From assembly GCA_017744495.1 (NCBI GenBank), contig JAGIBE010000110.1, forward strand, positions 1-44,574: 44,574 bases of DNA, written 5' to 3'. Made by a program: the position numbers and the translations under genes. How positions within the stretch are numbered: position 1 is the stretch's first letter; each line of letters opens with the position of its first letter. Of the stretch, positions 32,563 to 40,451 are shown piece after piece. A model generated the notes under the pieces. It ran no database searches. It was not told the origin of the DNA and worked only from the letters and a program-made list of their open reading frames with translations. This DNA is from Caulobacter sp. Lineage in GTDB: Bacteria; Pseudomonadota; Alphaproteobacteria; Caulobacterales; Caulobacteraceae.

Positions 32563-34218
32563 TTGCACCATACGTCCCTGATCGCCACCATCTGCGCCGG
32601 CTTGGTCCTGGCCTTCGTGTTCGGCGCCCTCGCCAACCGCTTCAAGCTGCCCGTGTTGGTCGGCTACCTGGTCGCCGGCGTGATCGTCGGGCCGTTCACG
32701 CCCGGCTACGTGGCCGACCAGGAGCTGGCGCCGCAGCTGGCCGAGATCGGGGTGATCCTGCTGATGTTCGGCGTGGGCCTGCACTTCTCGGTCAAGGACC
32801 TGATGGCGGTGCGCAAGATCGCCATCCCCGGCGCCGTGGTGCAGATCCTGGCGGCGACGGTGATGGGCATGGGCCTCTCCCACCTGCTGGGCTGGACCCT
32901 GGGGGCGGGCATCGTCTTCGGCCTGGCCCTGTCGGTCGCCTCGACCGTGGTGCTGCTGCGCGCCCTGCAGGAGCGGCGGCTGATCGAGACGGACCGCGGC
33001 CGCATCGCCGTCGGCTGGCTGATCGTCGAGGACCTGGCCATGGTGCTGGCCCTGGTGCTGCTGCCGGCCCTGTCCGGGATTCTCGGCGGCGAGGCCCCGC
33101 CGCCCGGCCCCGGCGGCGTGCTGGGCGCCTTCGCCATGACCATCGGCAAGGTGGGGGCGTTCGTGGCCCTCATGCTGATCGTCGGCCGGCGGGTGATCCC
33201 CTGGATTCTGCACCGCATCGCCCACACCGGCTCGCGCGAGTTGTTCCGCCTGGCGGTGCTGGCCATCGCGCTCGGCGTGGCGTTCGGCTCGGCCGCCCTG
33301 TTCGGCGTGTCGTTCGCCCTGGGGGCCTTCTTCGCCGGCATGATCATGGCCGAGAGCGAGCTCTCGCAGCAGGCCGCCAACGAGACCCTGCCGCTGCGCG
33401 ACGCCTTCGCGGTGCTGTTCTTCGTGTCGATCGGCATGCTGTTCAACTGGTCGGTGGTGCTGCGCGAGCCCCTGGCCGTGCTGGCGACCCTGGCGATCAT
33501 CGTGATCGGCAAGTCGGTGGCGGCCTACCTGATCGTGCTGTTCTTCAAGCGTCCGCAGAGCGTGGCCCTGACCATCTCGGCGAGTCTCGCCCAGATCGGC
33601 GAGTTCTCGTTCATCCTGGCGGGCCTGGGCGTGTCGCTGAAGCTGCTGCCCAAGGAGGGCCAGGACCTGATCCTGGCCGGCGCCATCCTGTCGATCCTAA
33701 TCAACCCGCTGCTGTTCGCCATTCTTGACAAGGCGCTGGTCAAGGTGGCCGCGCGCGGCGGGCGGGTGGAGCCGCCCGCCGGGACCGTGGCCCAGCCGCA
33801 CGGCGTGCTGGTCGGCTACGGCCGGGTCGGCAAGGCCGTGGCCGAGGGGCTGAAGGGCCGCATGCCGCTGGTGGTGATCGAGGACGAGGGCGACCGGGCG
33901 CAGGAGCTGCGCGCCGCCGGCTTCGAGGTCATCCAGGGCAATGCGGTGCGGCCGGAAGTGCTGCTGCAGGCGGGCCTGGCCGAGGCCACCCATCTGTTCG
34001 TCGCCGTGCCCAGCCCGTTCGAGGCCGCCCGGATCATCGAACAGGCCAAGGCCGCCAATCCCAAGGCCAAGATCATCGCCCGCGCCTATACCGACGCCGA
34101 TGTCGACCTCCTGACCCAGATGGGCGCGACCCACGCCCTGATCGGCGAGCAGGAGATCGCGCGGGGGATGTTGGCCCTGGCCCCGAGGAAGGCCGCGCCG
34201 GCGCCTTCGGTGCATTAA
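32563..34218 (+). CDS. ybaL: YbaL-type monovalent cation:proton antiporter with RCK domain
   Basis: A second CPA2 antiporter, 551 residues. It opens LHHTSLIATICAGLVLAFVFGALANRFKLPVLVGYLVAGVIVGPFTPG, the YbaL N-terminal pattern. It continues with ILLMFGVGLHFSVKDL, a 12-helix core (SLAQIGEFSFILAGLG) and an RCK domain with VLVGYGRVGKAVAEGL and a TDADVDLLTQMGATHALIGEQEIARGML end. The TTG start at 32563 is chosen because AAGGAG lies five bases before it and it gives the family N-terminus, rather than the TTG at 32524. It is divergent from the XRE and KefB-like genes. Confidence 0.92.
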   Translation: MHHTSLIATICAGLVLAFVFGALANRFKLPVLVGYLVAGVIVGPFTPGYVADQELAPQLAEIGVILLMFGVGLHFSVKDLMAVRKIAIPGAVVQILAATVMGMGLSHLLGWTLGAGIVFGLALSVASTVVLLRALQERRLIETDRGRIAVGWLIVEDLAMVLALVLLPALSGILGGEAPPPGPGGVLGAFAMTIGKVGAFVALMLIVGRRVIPWILHRIAHTGSRELFRLAVLAIALGVAFGSAALFGVSFALGAFFAGMIMAESELSQQAANETLPLRDAFAVLFFVSIGMLFNWSVVLREPLAVLATLAIIVIGKSVAAYLIVLFFKRPQSVALTISASLAQIGEFSFILAGLGVSLKLLPKEGQDLILAGAILSILINPLLFAILDKALVKVAARGGRVEPPAGTVAQPHGVLVGYGRVGKAVAEGLKGRMPLVVIEDEGDRAQELRAAGFEVIQGNAVRPEVLLQAGLAEATHLFVAVPSPFEAARIIEQAKAANPKAKIIARAYTDADVDLLTQMGATHALIGEQEIARGMLALAPRKAAPAPSVH

Positions 34219-34222
34219 GATC

Positions 34223-34299
34223 GGGGACATGCCCTTGCGGCGTGTCCCCAACCGACCCGCCGAGCCCAGAATTGGGGACACGCCCAAGGGCATGTCCCC
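34223..34299. repeat. Inverted pair of GGGGACATGCCC-type palindromes
   Basis: Unit 1 at 34223-34249 has arms GGGGACA(T/C)GCC/GGC(G/A)TGTCCCC around a CTTGC centre. Unit 2 at 34274-34299 is the same unit inverted (GGGGACACGCCC..GGGCATGTCCCC). The pair lies between the YbaL-like gene and the copper cluster. A second pair of the same family is at 40241-40340. Confidence 0.88.
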
Positions 34300-34356
34300 G
34301 ACCGGGCTCGCGCCACATTGACCAAAGCCGCGCCAGCCCGTACTGGCCATCCCATC

Positions 34357-34743
34357 ATGTCCCCCCGCCGCGCCCAGACCCGGACGACCTGGCCCATCGC
34401 CTTGCTGGCGATGCTGGCCCTGCTCGTCCAGGCGCTGATGCCGGCGGCCGCCATGGCCCACGACGCGGCCGGCCAGTCGGTGGTGATCTGCACCGCCGAC
34501 GGCGCCAAGAGCGTCGCGGTCGCGGGTGACGTGATCGGCAAGAAGGACCCCAAGGGGTTCGCCGGCCTCCCTTGCTCTCAATGCCTGGCCGTGGCCCTGG
34601 CCACCACGACCCCGCCCGATGTCGCCGTCGCGCCGGTTCTGTACGCCGCCAAGATCGACCCCGCGCCCCGCGCCGCCCTGACCGGCGTCGCCATGGCCCG
34701 CGCGCCTCCGCGTCCGCCCAGCCAAGGGCCACCGACCGCCTGA
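34357..34743 (+). CDS. DUF2946 family exported protein
   Basis: A 128-residue protein with an N-terminal hydrophobic signal or anchor (TTWPIALLAMLALLVQALMPAAAMA). It carries the DUF2946 pattern: VVICTADGAK followed by GLPCSQCLAVAL, a CxxC-type motif that could bind copper. The family is typically found next to copper-related TonB receptors, as here (81 bp before the receptor). The ATG at 34357 is chosen over a TTG at 34318 because it puts the basic N-region directly before the hydrophobic stretch. The Pro-rich end (PPRPPSQGPPTA) is disordered. It is the first gene of the copper cluster. Confidence 0.85.
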   Translation: MSPRRAQTRTTWPIALLAMLALLVQALMPAAAMAHDAAGQSVVICTADGAKSVAVAGDVIGKKDPKGFAGLPCSQCLAVALATTTPPDVAVAPVLYAAKIDPAPRAALTGVAMARAPPRPPSQGPPTA

Positions 34744-34823
34744 TCGCCTGACCTCCGTTCCGCGCGTTTACGGCGAAGGCCGAGGACGCGCGTCGTCATG
34801 CCTTCAGACATCGGGACACCCGT

Positions 34824-36884
34824 ATGCCGCCCTCCTTCCGCCTGGCCCTGCTGGCCGGCGCCGCCCTCTGCTCCCCCTTGGGCCTTCCCCTGGCCGCACA
34901 AGCCGCCGACGACGCCTCCACCAAGGTGGACTCCGTCATCGTCACCGCCCGCGCCGATCCCGAGGACCCGCCCGTCGTGGCCGCCGCCCGCCGGCGCCTG
35001 TCGGAGACGCCCGGCGGGGTCTCGGTGATCTCGCAGGAGAGCTTCATCAGCCGCCAGGCCCTGGGCCTGGACGACATGCTGCGCGACGCCCCCGGCGTCT
35101 ACGCCCAGCGCAAGTGGGGCGGGGACGTGCGCATCTCGATCCGCGGCTCGGGGATCGGCAACGCCAACCACAATCGCGGCCTGCTGCTGGCCCAGGACGG
35201 CGTGCCGCTGAACGAGGCCGACGGCTACGGCGACAGCCAGATCGCCGACCCGCTGAACAGCCGCTATGTCGAGGTCTATCGGGGCGGCAACGCCCTGCGC
35301 TTCGGCGGGGCCCTGCTGGGCGGGGCGATCAACATGGTCACGCCCACAGGCAAGGACGCCGGGTTCGAGAACCAGGTCCGCGTCGATGGCGGCTCGTTCG
35401 GCATGCTGCGCGAGCACGTAGCCCTGGCCCGCGAGAATAGCGATTGGGACGTCTACGCCGCCGCCACCAACCAGACCAGCCAGGGCTGGCGCTCGCAGAG
35501 CCAGCAGAACATCCAGTTCGGCAGCCTGAACGTTGGCCGCGCGTTCGGCCAGGACCGCGAGGTGCGCTTCATCGTCAACGGCTCCAACGTCAACCAGGAG
35601 ATCCCCGGCGCCCTGACCCTGGCCCAGTTCCAGGCTGATCCGCGTCAAACCGCCGTGGCCAACGCCAACGGCGACCAGGGGCGCAACCAGCGCGGCCTGC
35701 GCGGCTCGCTGCGCACCACCTGGCGGGTGAACGACGACCTGGTCTTCCAGGGCGCCGTCTATGCGGTCTGGAAGGACCTGGACCACCCGATCTTCCAGGT
35801 CATCGACCAGCAGAGCCGCAACTACGGCGTCTTCGGCCGCTTCGACTGGAACGGCGAAATCGGCGGCAAGAAGGCCGACGCCTTCTTCGGCGCCTGGTAC
35901 CGGACCGGCGACCTGGACTCGAACTTCTACGACAATATTCGCGGCGCTCGCGGGGCGCCCAGGTCGCGGACGCTGCAAAACGCCGACGCGGTCGACGTGT
36001 TCGGCGAGGGCCGGGTTTTCGTCACCGACCACCTGGCCGTGGTGGCCGGGGCGACCTGGGGCCAGGCCGGCCGCGACTACACCAGCTTCGCGATCCCCGG
36101 CGTGCTCGGCACGATCAACCTGCACGCCACCAAGACCTATGACTGGGTCTCGCCGCGCATCGGCCTGCTGTGGCAGGACGAGGCCGGGAACCAGGTCTTC
36201 GCCAACATCACCCGCTCGGTCGAGCCGCCGAACCTCTCCTCGATGTCGCCGGCCAACACCGGCTTCGCCCCGGTCGAGGCCCAGGACGCCTGGACCGGCG
36301 AGATCGGCGCGCGCGGCCACCATGGCCCGTTCACCTACGACCTCACCGCCTACCGCGCGAACCTGAAGAAGGAGATGCTGCAGTACACGGTCAGTCCGTC
36401 GATCCCGGCCACGATCTTCAACGCCGACAAGACCGTCCACCAGGGGATCGAGGCGGCGCTGGATTGGGCGGTGGCCCCGCGCTGGCGGCTGCGCCAGACC
36501 TGGACCTGGTCGGACTTCCGTTTCGATGGCGACGCCGTCTATCACGACAACCGCCTGCCGATCGTGCCCGAGCACTTCTACCGCGCCGAGGTCCGCTACG
36601 ACGACCCGCGCGGCTGGTTCGTGGCGCCCTCCCTGGAGTGGTCGGCCACTGATCAGTGGATCGACTATTTCAACACCCAGAAGGCGCCGGGCTACGCGAT
36701 CCTGAACCTGAACGCCGGTTGGAAGGTCACCCCCGCCGTGTCGCTGTTCCTCGACGCGCGGAACCTGGCCGACAAGGCCTACGTGTCCAACACCCAGGCC
36801 GCCATCCGCTGGACCCCGACGACCGCCACCCTGTGGCCGGGCGACGGCCGTTCGGTCTTCGGCGGCGTCACGGTCGATTTCTGA
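34824..36884 (+). CDS. TonB-dependent receptor, copper-cluster type
   Basis: A 686-residue outer-membrane active-transport channel. It has a signal peptide (residues 1-27, ending AAQA), a plug domain with SVIVTARADPEDP as TonB-box region, GGVSVISQESF, DDMLRDAPGVYAQRKWGGDVRISIRGSGIG and VEVYRGGNALRFGGALLGGAINMVTPTG, and then a 22-strand barrel ending GGVTVDF. Between a DUF2946 gene and YcnI/PCu(A)C genes it most likely handles copper or a copper chelate, but an iron-chelate role is possible. The YcnI gene follows after 14 bp. Confidence 0.92.
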   Translation: MPPSFRLALLAGAALCSPLGLPLAAQAADDASTKVDSVIVTARADPEDPPVVAAARRRLSETPGGVSVISQESFISRQALGLDDMLRDAPGVYAQRKWGGDVRISIRGSGIGNANHNRGLLLAQDGVPLNEADGYGDSQIADPLNSRYVEVYRGGNALRFGGALLGGAINMVTPTGKDAGFENQVRVDGGSFGMLREHVALARENSDWDVYAAATNQTSQGWRSQSQQNIQFGSLNVGRAFGQDREVRFIVNGSNVNQEIPGALTLAQFQADPRQTAVANANGDQGRNQRGLRGSLRTTWRVNDDLVFQGAVYAVWKDLDHPIFQVIDQQSRNYGVFGRFDWNGEIGGKKADAFFGAWYRTGDLDSNFYDNIRGARGAPRSRTLQNADAVDVFGEGRVFVTDHLAVVAGATWGQAGRDYTSFAIPGVLGTINLHATKTYDWVSPRIGLLWQDEAGNQVFANITRSVEPPNLSSMSPANTGFAPVEAQDAWTGEIGARGHHGPFTYDLTAYRANLKKEMLQYTVSPSIPATIFNADKTVHQGIEAALDWAVAPRWRLRQTWTWSDFRFDGDAVYHDNRLPIVPEHFYRAEVRYDDPRGWFVAPSLEWSATDQWIDYFNTQKAPGYAILNLNAGWKVTPAVSLFLDARNLADKAYVSNTQAAIRWTPTTATLWPGDGRSVFGGVTVDF

Positions 36885-36898
36885 GGGAGGAGAGCGCC

Positions 36899-37407
36899 AT
36901 GAAAGCTCCGATCATCGCCCTGCTGGCCGTCCTGGCCGTCCCCGCTTTGGCGAGCGCCCACGTGGTCGCCGCGCCGGGGGAGGCCAAAGCCGACTCCTAT
37001 TCCGCCATCGCCTTCCGGGTGGGCCACGCCTGCGCGGCCGGCGACACCACGCTGAAGGTCCGCGTCGAGGTCCCCGACGGCGTCGCCTCGGCCCGCCCCC
37101 CCAGCCCAAGACCGGCTGGACCATCGCCATCGACAAGGATGGTGAGCGCGCCACGGCGGTCACCTGGACCGGCCGCCTGCCCGACGACCAGTTCGACGAC
37201 TTCTCGCTGTTGATGAAGCTGCCCGCCCAAGCATCCACGCTGGTCTTCCCGGTGATCCAGACCTGCGAGAAAGGCGAGAGCCAGTGGACCGAGATCCCCG
37301 ATCCCGAACGCCCCGGCGAGAAGCTGACCCGCCCCGCGCCGACCGTGCGCCTCACCCCCGCCGACCAAGCGCCCAGCATGCCCGACATGCCGGGCATGAA
37401 GCATTGA
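36899..37407 (+). pseudogene. YcnI/DUF1775 copper-binding protein, frameshifted
   Basis: The first frame gives a signal peptide (MKAPIIALLAVLAVPALASA) and HVVAAPGEAKADSYSAIAFRVGHACAAGDTTLKVRVEVPDGV, the DUF1775 start, with the mature N-terminal His that binds Cu(II). At a run of seven C (37096-37102) the reading shifts. The other frame continues PKTGWTIAIDKDG, TWTGRLPDDQFDDFSLLMKLP, VFPVIQTCEKGESQWTEIPDPE and ends MPDMPGMKH at 37407. The family has one residue between the two prolines (APxPKxGW), so two extra C, or one missing, explain it. This is either a real mutation or a homopolymer sequencing error. Confidence 0.85.
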
Positions 37408-37421
37408 GGTAGACTAGAGCC

Positions 37422-37916
37422 ATGAACCGTTTCGCCCTCGCGGCCCTCGCCGCCTTCACCCTCTCCGCTCCCGCCTTCCCTAATATTGCTTTGGCGGGCG
37501 ACTACCGCGTCGGCGGGATCGAGGTCCGCCGTCCGTGGACCCGTCCCGCCCAGGCCGGCATGAACGGCGTCGGCTACCTGACCGTGGCCAATGTCGGCGC
37601 CAAACCCGTCAAGCTGCTCGGCGTCGAGACCCCCGCCGCCAGCTCGGCGACGATCCACCAGTCCAGCATGGCGGGCGGCGTCTCCTCGATGCGGGAGGTC
37701 ACCGGCGGCCTAACCATCGCCCCCGGCGCCAAGATCGAGTTCGCACCCGGTGGCTATCACCTGATGCTGATGGGCCTGAAGAACGCCCAGGCCCTGGGCG
37801 GCAAGGTCCCCCTGATCCTGGTGTTCGACGGCGGCCGCAAGATGAAGATCGACCTGTCGGTGGAAGCCGGCGCCCCGAAGGCCGATCCGATGGCCGGGAT
37901 ACACATGGATCACTGA
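37422..37916 (+). CDS. PCu(A)C copper chaperone
   Basis: A periplasmic Cu(I) chaperone of 164 residues that delivers copper to cytochrome oxidase. It has a signal peptide ending NIALA (about residue 25) and the start IEVRRPWTRPAQAGMNGVGYLTVAN typical of the family. The copper ligands follow the H..M..HxM pattern: TIHQSSMAGGVSSMREV, then GYHLMLMGLK. The C-terminal tail MAGIHMDH adds Met/His residues that may also bind copper. It lies 14 bp after the YcnI gene and is the last gene of the cluster; a stem-loop follows. Confidence 0.93.
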   Translation: MNRFALAALAAFTLSAPAFPNIALAGDYRVGGIEVRRPWTRPAQAGMNGVGYLTVANVGAKPVKLLGVETPAASSATIHQSSMAGGVSSMREVTGGLTIAPGAKIEFAPGGYHLMLMGLKNAQALGGKVPLILVFDGGRKMKIDLSVEAGAPKADPMAGIHMDH

Positions 37917-37924
37917 GCCTGAAT

Positions 37925-37945
37925 CCCTCTCTCGTTGAGAGAGGG
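37925..37945 (+). terminator. Stem-loop after the copper cluster
   Basis: CCCTCTCTC (37925-37933) and GAGAGAGGG (37937-37945) form a perfect 9-bp stem with a 3-base loop, 9 bp past the PCu(A)C stop and followed by CTTTGG. The U-tract is poor. Related CTCTC/GAGAG hairpins occur at 6342 and near 43330, so it may be a dispersed repeat. Confidence 0.5.
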
Positions 37946-38077
37946 CTTTGGAGAGCGGCCCGTCCTGCAAGTGGAGGCGCCGGTGTCGCCTTGTCGACCG
38001 TCCACCCCATTTTTTGCCGCCAAACCGCAACATGACAAAATTGTAAGGGACGAAACGCCCTGGAATGGCCAAGTTGC

Positions 38078-38099
38078 GATCCACTTTTTCCAGTGGATC
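38078..38099 (+). promoter_or_regulatory. Hairpin directly before the M13 peptidase start
   Basis: GATCCACT (38078-38085) and AGTGGATC (38092-38099) are perfect arms around TTTTCC, ending 8 bases before the ATG at 38108. It covers the position where a ribosome-binding site would be expected; none is obvious otherwise. It may be an operator or an RNA hairpin affecting translation. Confidence 0.45.
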
Positions 38100-38107
38100 C
38101 AACTTTC

Positions 38108-40234
38108 ATGAAACGAGTCTGGTTCGCGGCCGCCGCCATGGCCGCTCTGTCCCTGTCGGCCTTCGGCGCGCAAGCCCGCGAGGACCACGACCACGCCTGC
38201 CTCAACGACGCCTGCACCCTGCAGTCGCTGTTCGTCGCCGCCGACACCCCGGCCGCCCCGACCGCGCCGGTGTCGCTGGAGTCGCCGCGCTACGGGGCCT
38301 GGGGCTTCGACCTGTCCGGCATGAACACCTCGGTGAAGCCCGGCGACGACTTCTACAAGTACGCCAACGGCGCCTGGGACGAGCGCACGACCATTCCGTC
38401 GGACCGCACCCGCTACGGCAACTTCGACAAGCTGGCCGAGCTGTCGGAAGCCCGGACCCGCGCGATCATCGAGGGCGCGGCCGCCGACAAGACCGCCACC
38501 GGCGAACGCGCCAAGGTCGGCGCGGCCTATCGCGCCTTCATGAACGAGGCCCTGGCCGAAAAGCTCGACGCCCAGCCGATCGCCTCGGCCCTGGCCGGGA
38601 TCAAGAAGGTCACGACCAAGGACCAGTTCACGGCGCTGATGGGCACCAGCCCGGTCTCGCCCTACGCCAGCCTGATCAGCGTGGGCATCTCGACCGACGC
38701 CAAGAACCCGCAGCGCTACGCCGTCTACGCCTCGACCGGCGGCCTGTCCCTGCCCGACCGCGACTACTATCTCGACGCCAAGTTCGCCGAGAAGAAGACC
38801 GCCTACCTGGCCTATGTCGAAAAGATGCTGACCATGGCCGGCTGGGAAAAGCCCGCCGAGAACGCCAAGGCCATCGTCGACTTCGAGACCCAGCTGGCCG
38901 AGGCCTCGTGGACCCGCGTCGAGCGCCGCGACCGCGACAAGACCTACAACCCCGTCGACCTGAAGGGCCTGCAGGAGCTCACGCCGGGCTATGACTGGAA
39001 CAAGTACCTGGTCGGCACCGAGCTGCCCAAGGTCGATCGTTTCATCGTCACGACCAACACCTCGTTCCCGAAGTACGCCGAGATCTACGGCAAGACCCCG
39101 CTGGAGACCCTGAAGGCGTGGGAAGCGTTCAAGGTGATCGACGGCGCCGCGCCGATGCTGTCCAAGCGCTTCGTCGACGCCAGCTTCGAGTTCCGCAACA
39201 AGACCCTGTCGGGCCAGCCCGAGCAGCGTCCGCGCTGGAAGCGCGGCGTGGGCATGGTTAACGGCCTGATGGGCGAGTCGGTCGGCAAGGACTATGTGGC
39301 GCAGTACTTCCCGCCCGAGTCCAAGGCCAAGATGGTCGACCTGGTCGGCAACATCCGCGCCGTGCTGAAGACCCGCCTGGAGAACCTGACCTGGATGGGC
39401 CCGGACACCAAGGCTCTCGCCTTGGACAAGCTGGCCAAGTTCACCGTCAAGATCGGCTATCCCGACAAGTGGCGCGACTATTCCAAGCTGGTGATCAAGG
39501 AAGACGACGTCTACGGCAACGCCCAGCGCGCCGGCGCCTTCGAATGGCGTCATGACGTCGAGCGCCTGAACGGCCCGGTCGACAAGACCGAGTGGGGCAT
39601 GACCCCGCAGACGGTCAACGCCTACTACAACTCGGTCAACAACGAGATCGTGTTCCCGGCCGCCATCCTGCAGGCCCCGTTCTTCCATCCGGACGCCGAT
39701 CCGGCGGTCAACTACGGCGGCATCGGCGGCGTGATCGGCCACGAGATCAGCCACGGCTTCGACGACCAGGGCCGCAAGTCCGACGGCGACGGCGTGCTGC
39801 GCGACTGGTGGAAGCCGGACGACGCCGCCAAGTTCAACGCCCAGGCCGACAAGCTGGGCGCCCAGTACTCGGCCTTCGAGCCGTTCCCGGGCGTGCACGT
39901 CAACGGCAAGCTGACCATGGGCGAGAACATCGGCGACATGGGCGGCCTGGCCTTCGCCCAGGAAGCCTATCGCGTCTCGCTGGCCGGCAAGCCCGCGCCG
40001 GTGCTCGACGGCTTCACCGGCGAGCAGCGCGTGTTCCTGGGCTGGGCCCAGGTGTGGCGCCAGAAGCAGCGCGACGAGGCCCTCAAGCAGCAGGTCGTCA
40101 CCGACCCGCACTCGCCGGCCTATTACCGGGTCAACGGCACCATCCGGAACCAGGACGGCTGGTACAGCGCCTTCGACGTCAAGCCGGGCGACAAGCTGTA
40201 CGTGGCGCCGGAAGACCGCGTCCGGATCTGGTGA
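38108..40234 (+). CDS. M13 family zinc metallopeptidase (PepO/neprilysin-like)
   Basis: An exported endopeptidase of 708 residues with signal peptide MKRVWFAAAAMAALSLSAFGAQA. The catalytic site is complete: HEISH at 545-549 (two zinc ligands and the catalytic Glu) and ENIGD from Glu606 (third ligand), plus VNAYY, which in neprilysin-type enzymes binds the substrate backbone. The N-terminal M13_N domain starts GFDLSGMNTSVKPGDDFYKYANGAW. The ATG at 38108 gives the signal peptide. It probably degrades peptides in the periplasm. A hairpin lies just before the start codon. Confidence 0.95.
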   Translation: MKRVWFAAAAMAALSLSAFGAQAREDHDHACLNDACTLQSLFVAADTPAAPTAPVSLESPRYGAWGFDLSGMNTSVKPGDDFYKYANGAWDERTTIPSDRTRYGNFDKLAELSEARTRAIIEGAAADKTATGERAKVGAAYRAFMNEALAEKLDAQPIASALAGIKKVTTKDQFTALMGTSPVSPYASLISVGISTDAKNPQRYAVYASTGGLSLPDRDYYLDAKFAEKKTAYLAYVEKMLTMAGWEKPAENAKAIVDFETQLAEASWTRVERRDRDKTYNPVDLKGLQELTPGYDWNKYLVGTELPKVDRFIVTTNTSFPKYAEIYGKTPLETLKAWEAFKVIDGAAPMLSKRFVDASFEFRNKTLSGQPEQRPRWKRGVGMVNGLMGESVGKDYVAQYFPPESKAKMVDLVGNIRAVLKTRLENLTWMGPDTKALALDKLAKFTVKIGYPDKWRDYSKLVIKEDDVYGNAQRAGAFEWRHDVERLNGPVDKTEWGMTPQTVNAYYNSVNNEIVFPAAILQAPFFHPDADPAVNYGGIGGVIGHEISHGFDDQGRKSDGDGVLRDWWKPDDAAKFNAQADKLGAQYSAFEPFPGVHVNGKLTMGENIGDMGGLAFAQEAYRVSLAGKPAPVLDGFTGEQRVFLGWAQVWRQKQRDEALKQQVVTDPHSPAYYRVNGTIRNQDGWYSAFDVKPGDKLYVAPEDRVRIW

Positions 40235-40240
40235 TGGCTC

Positions 40241-40340
40241 GGGGACATGCCCTTTCGGCGTGTCCCCAAACCGGTCCACCGAGGCTGGACGGCCAGCGGG
40301 GTCCGGAGCTGATGGGGACACGCCGCGAGGGCATGTCCCC
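40241..40340. repeat. Second inverted pair of GGGGACATGCCC-type palindromes
   Basis: Unit 1 at 40241-40267 and the inverted unit 2 at 40314-40340 are nearly identical to the pair at 34223-34299 in their arms, but the spacer is unrelated and longer (46 against 24 bp). Each unit is about 27 bp with a 3-5-base centre. They lie between the two peptidase genes. Confidence 0.88.
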
Positions 40341-40451
40341 GATCGAGAACGGCGGCCCGCTTGGCGGAGCCGCCGTTTTTCATGGCTCGAACGGTTGCAA
40401 CCGACGCCCGGGCGCCGGATCGTGGCGGCCTATCTCGGAGGGGCTCCATCC

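Noticed and set aside
37910..40321. An 803-codon open frame on the minus strand opposite the M13 peptidase
   Set aside because: It mirrors the codon structure of a clear plus-strand gene, is low-complexity in Val/Gly/Leu and has no domain; long antisense frames are common at this GC content.
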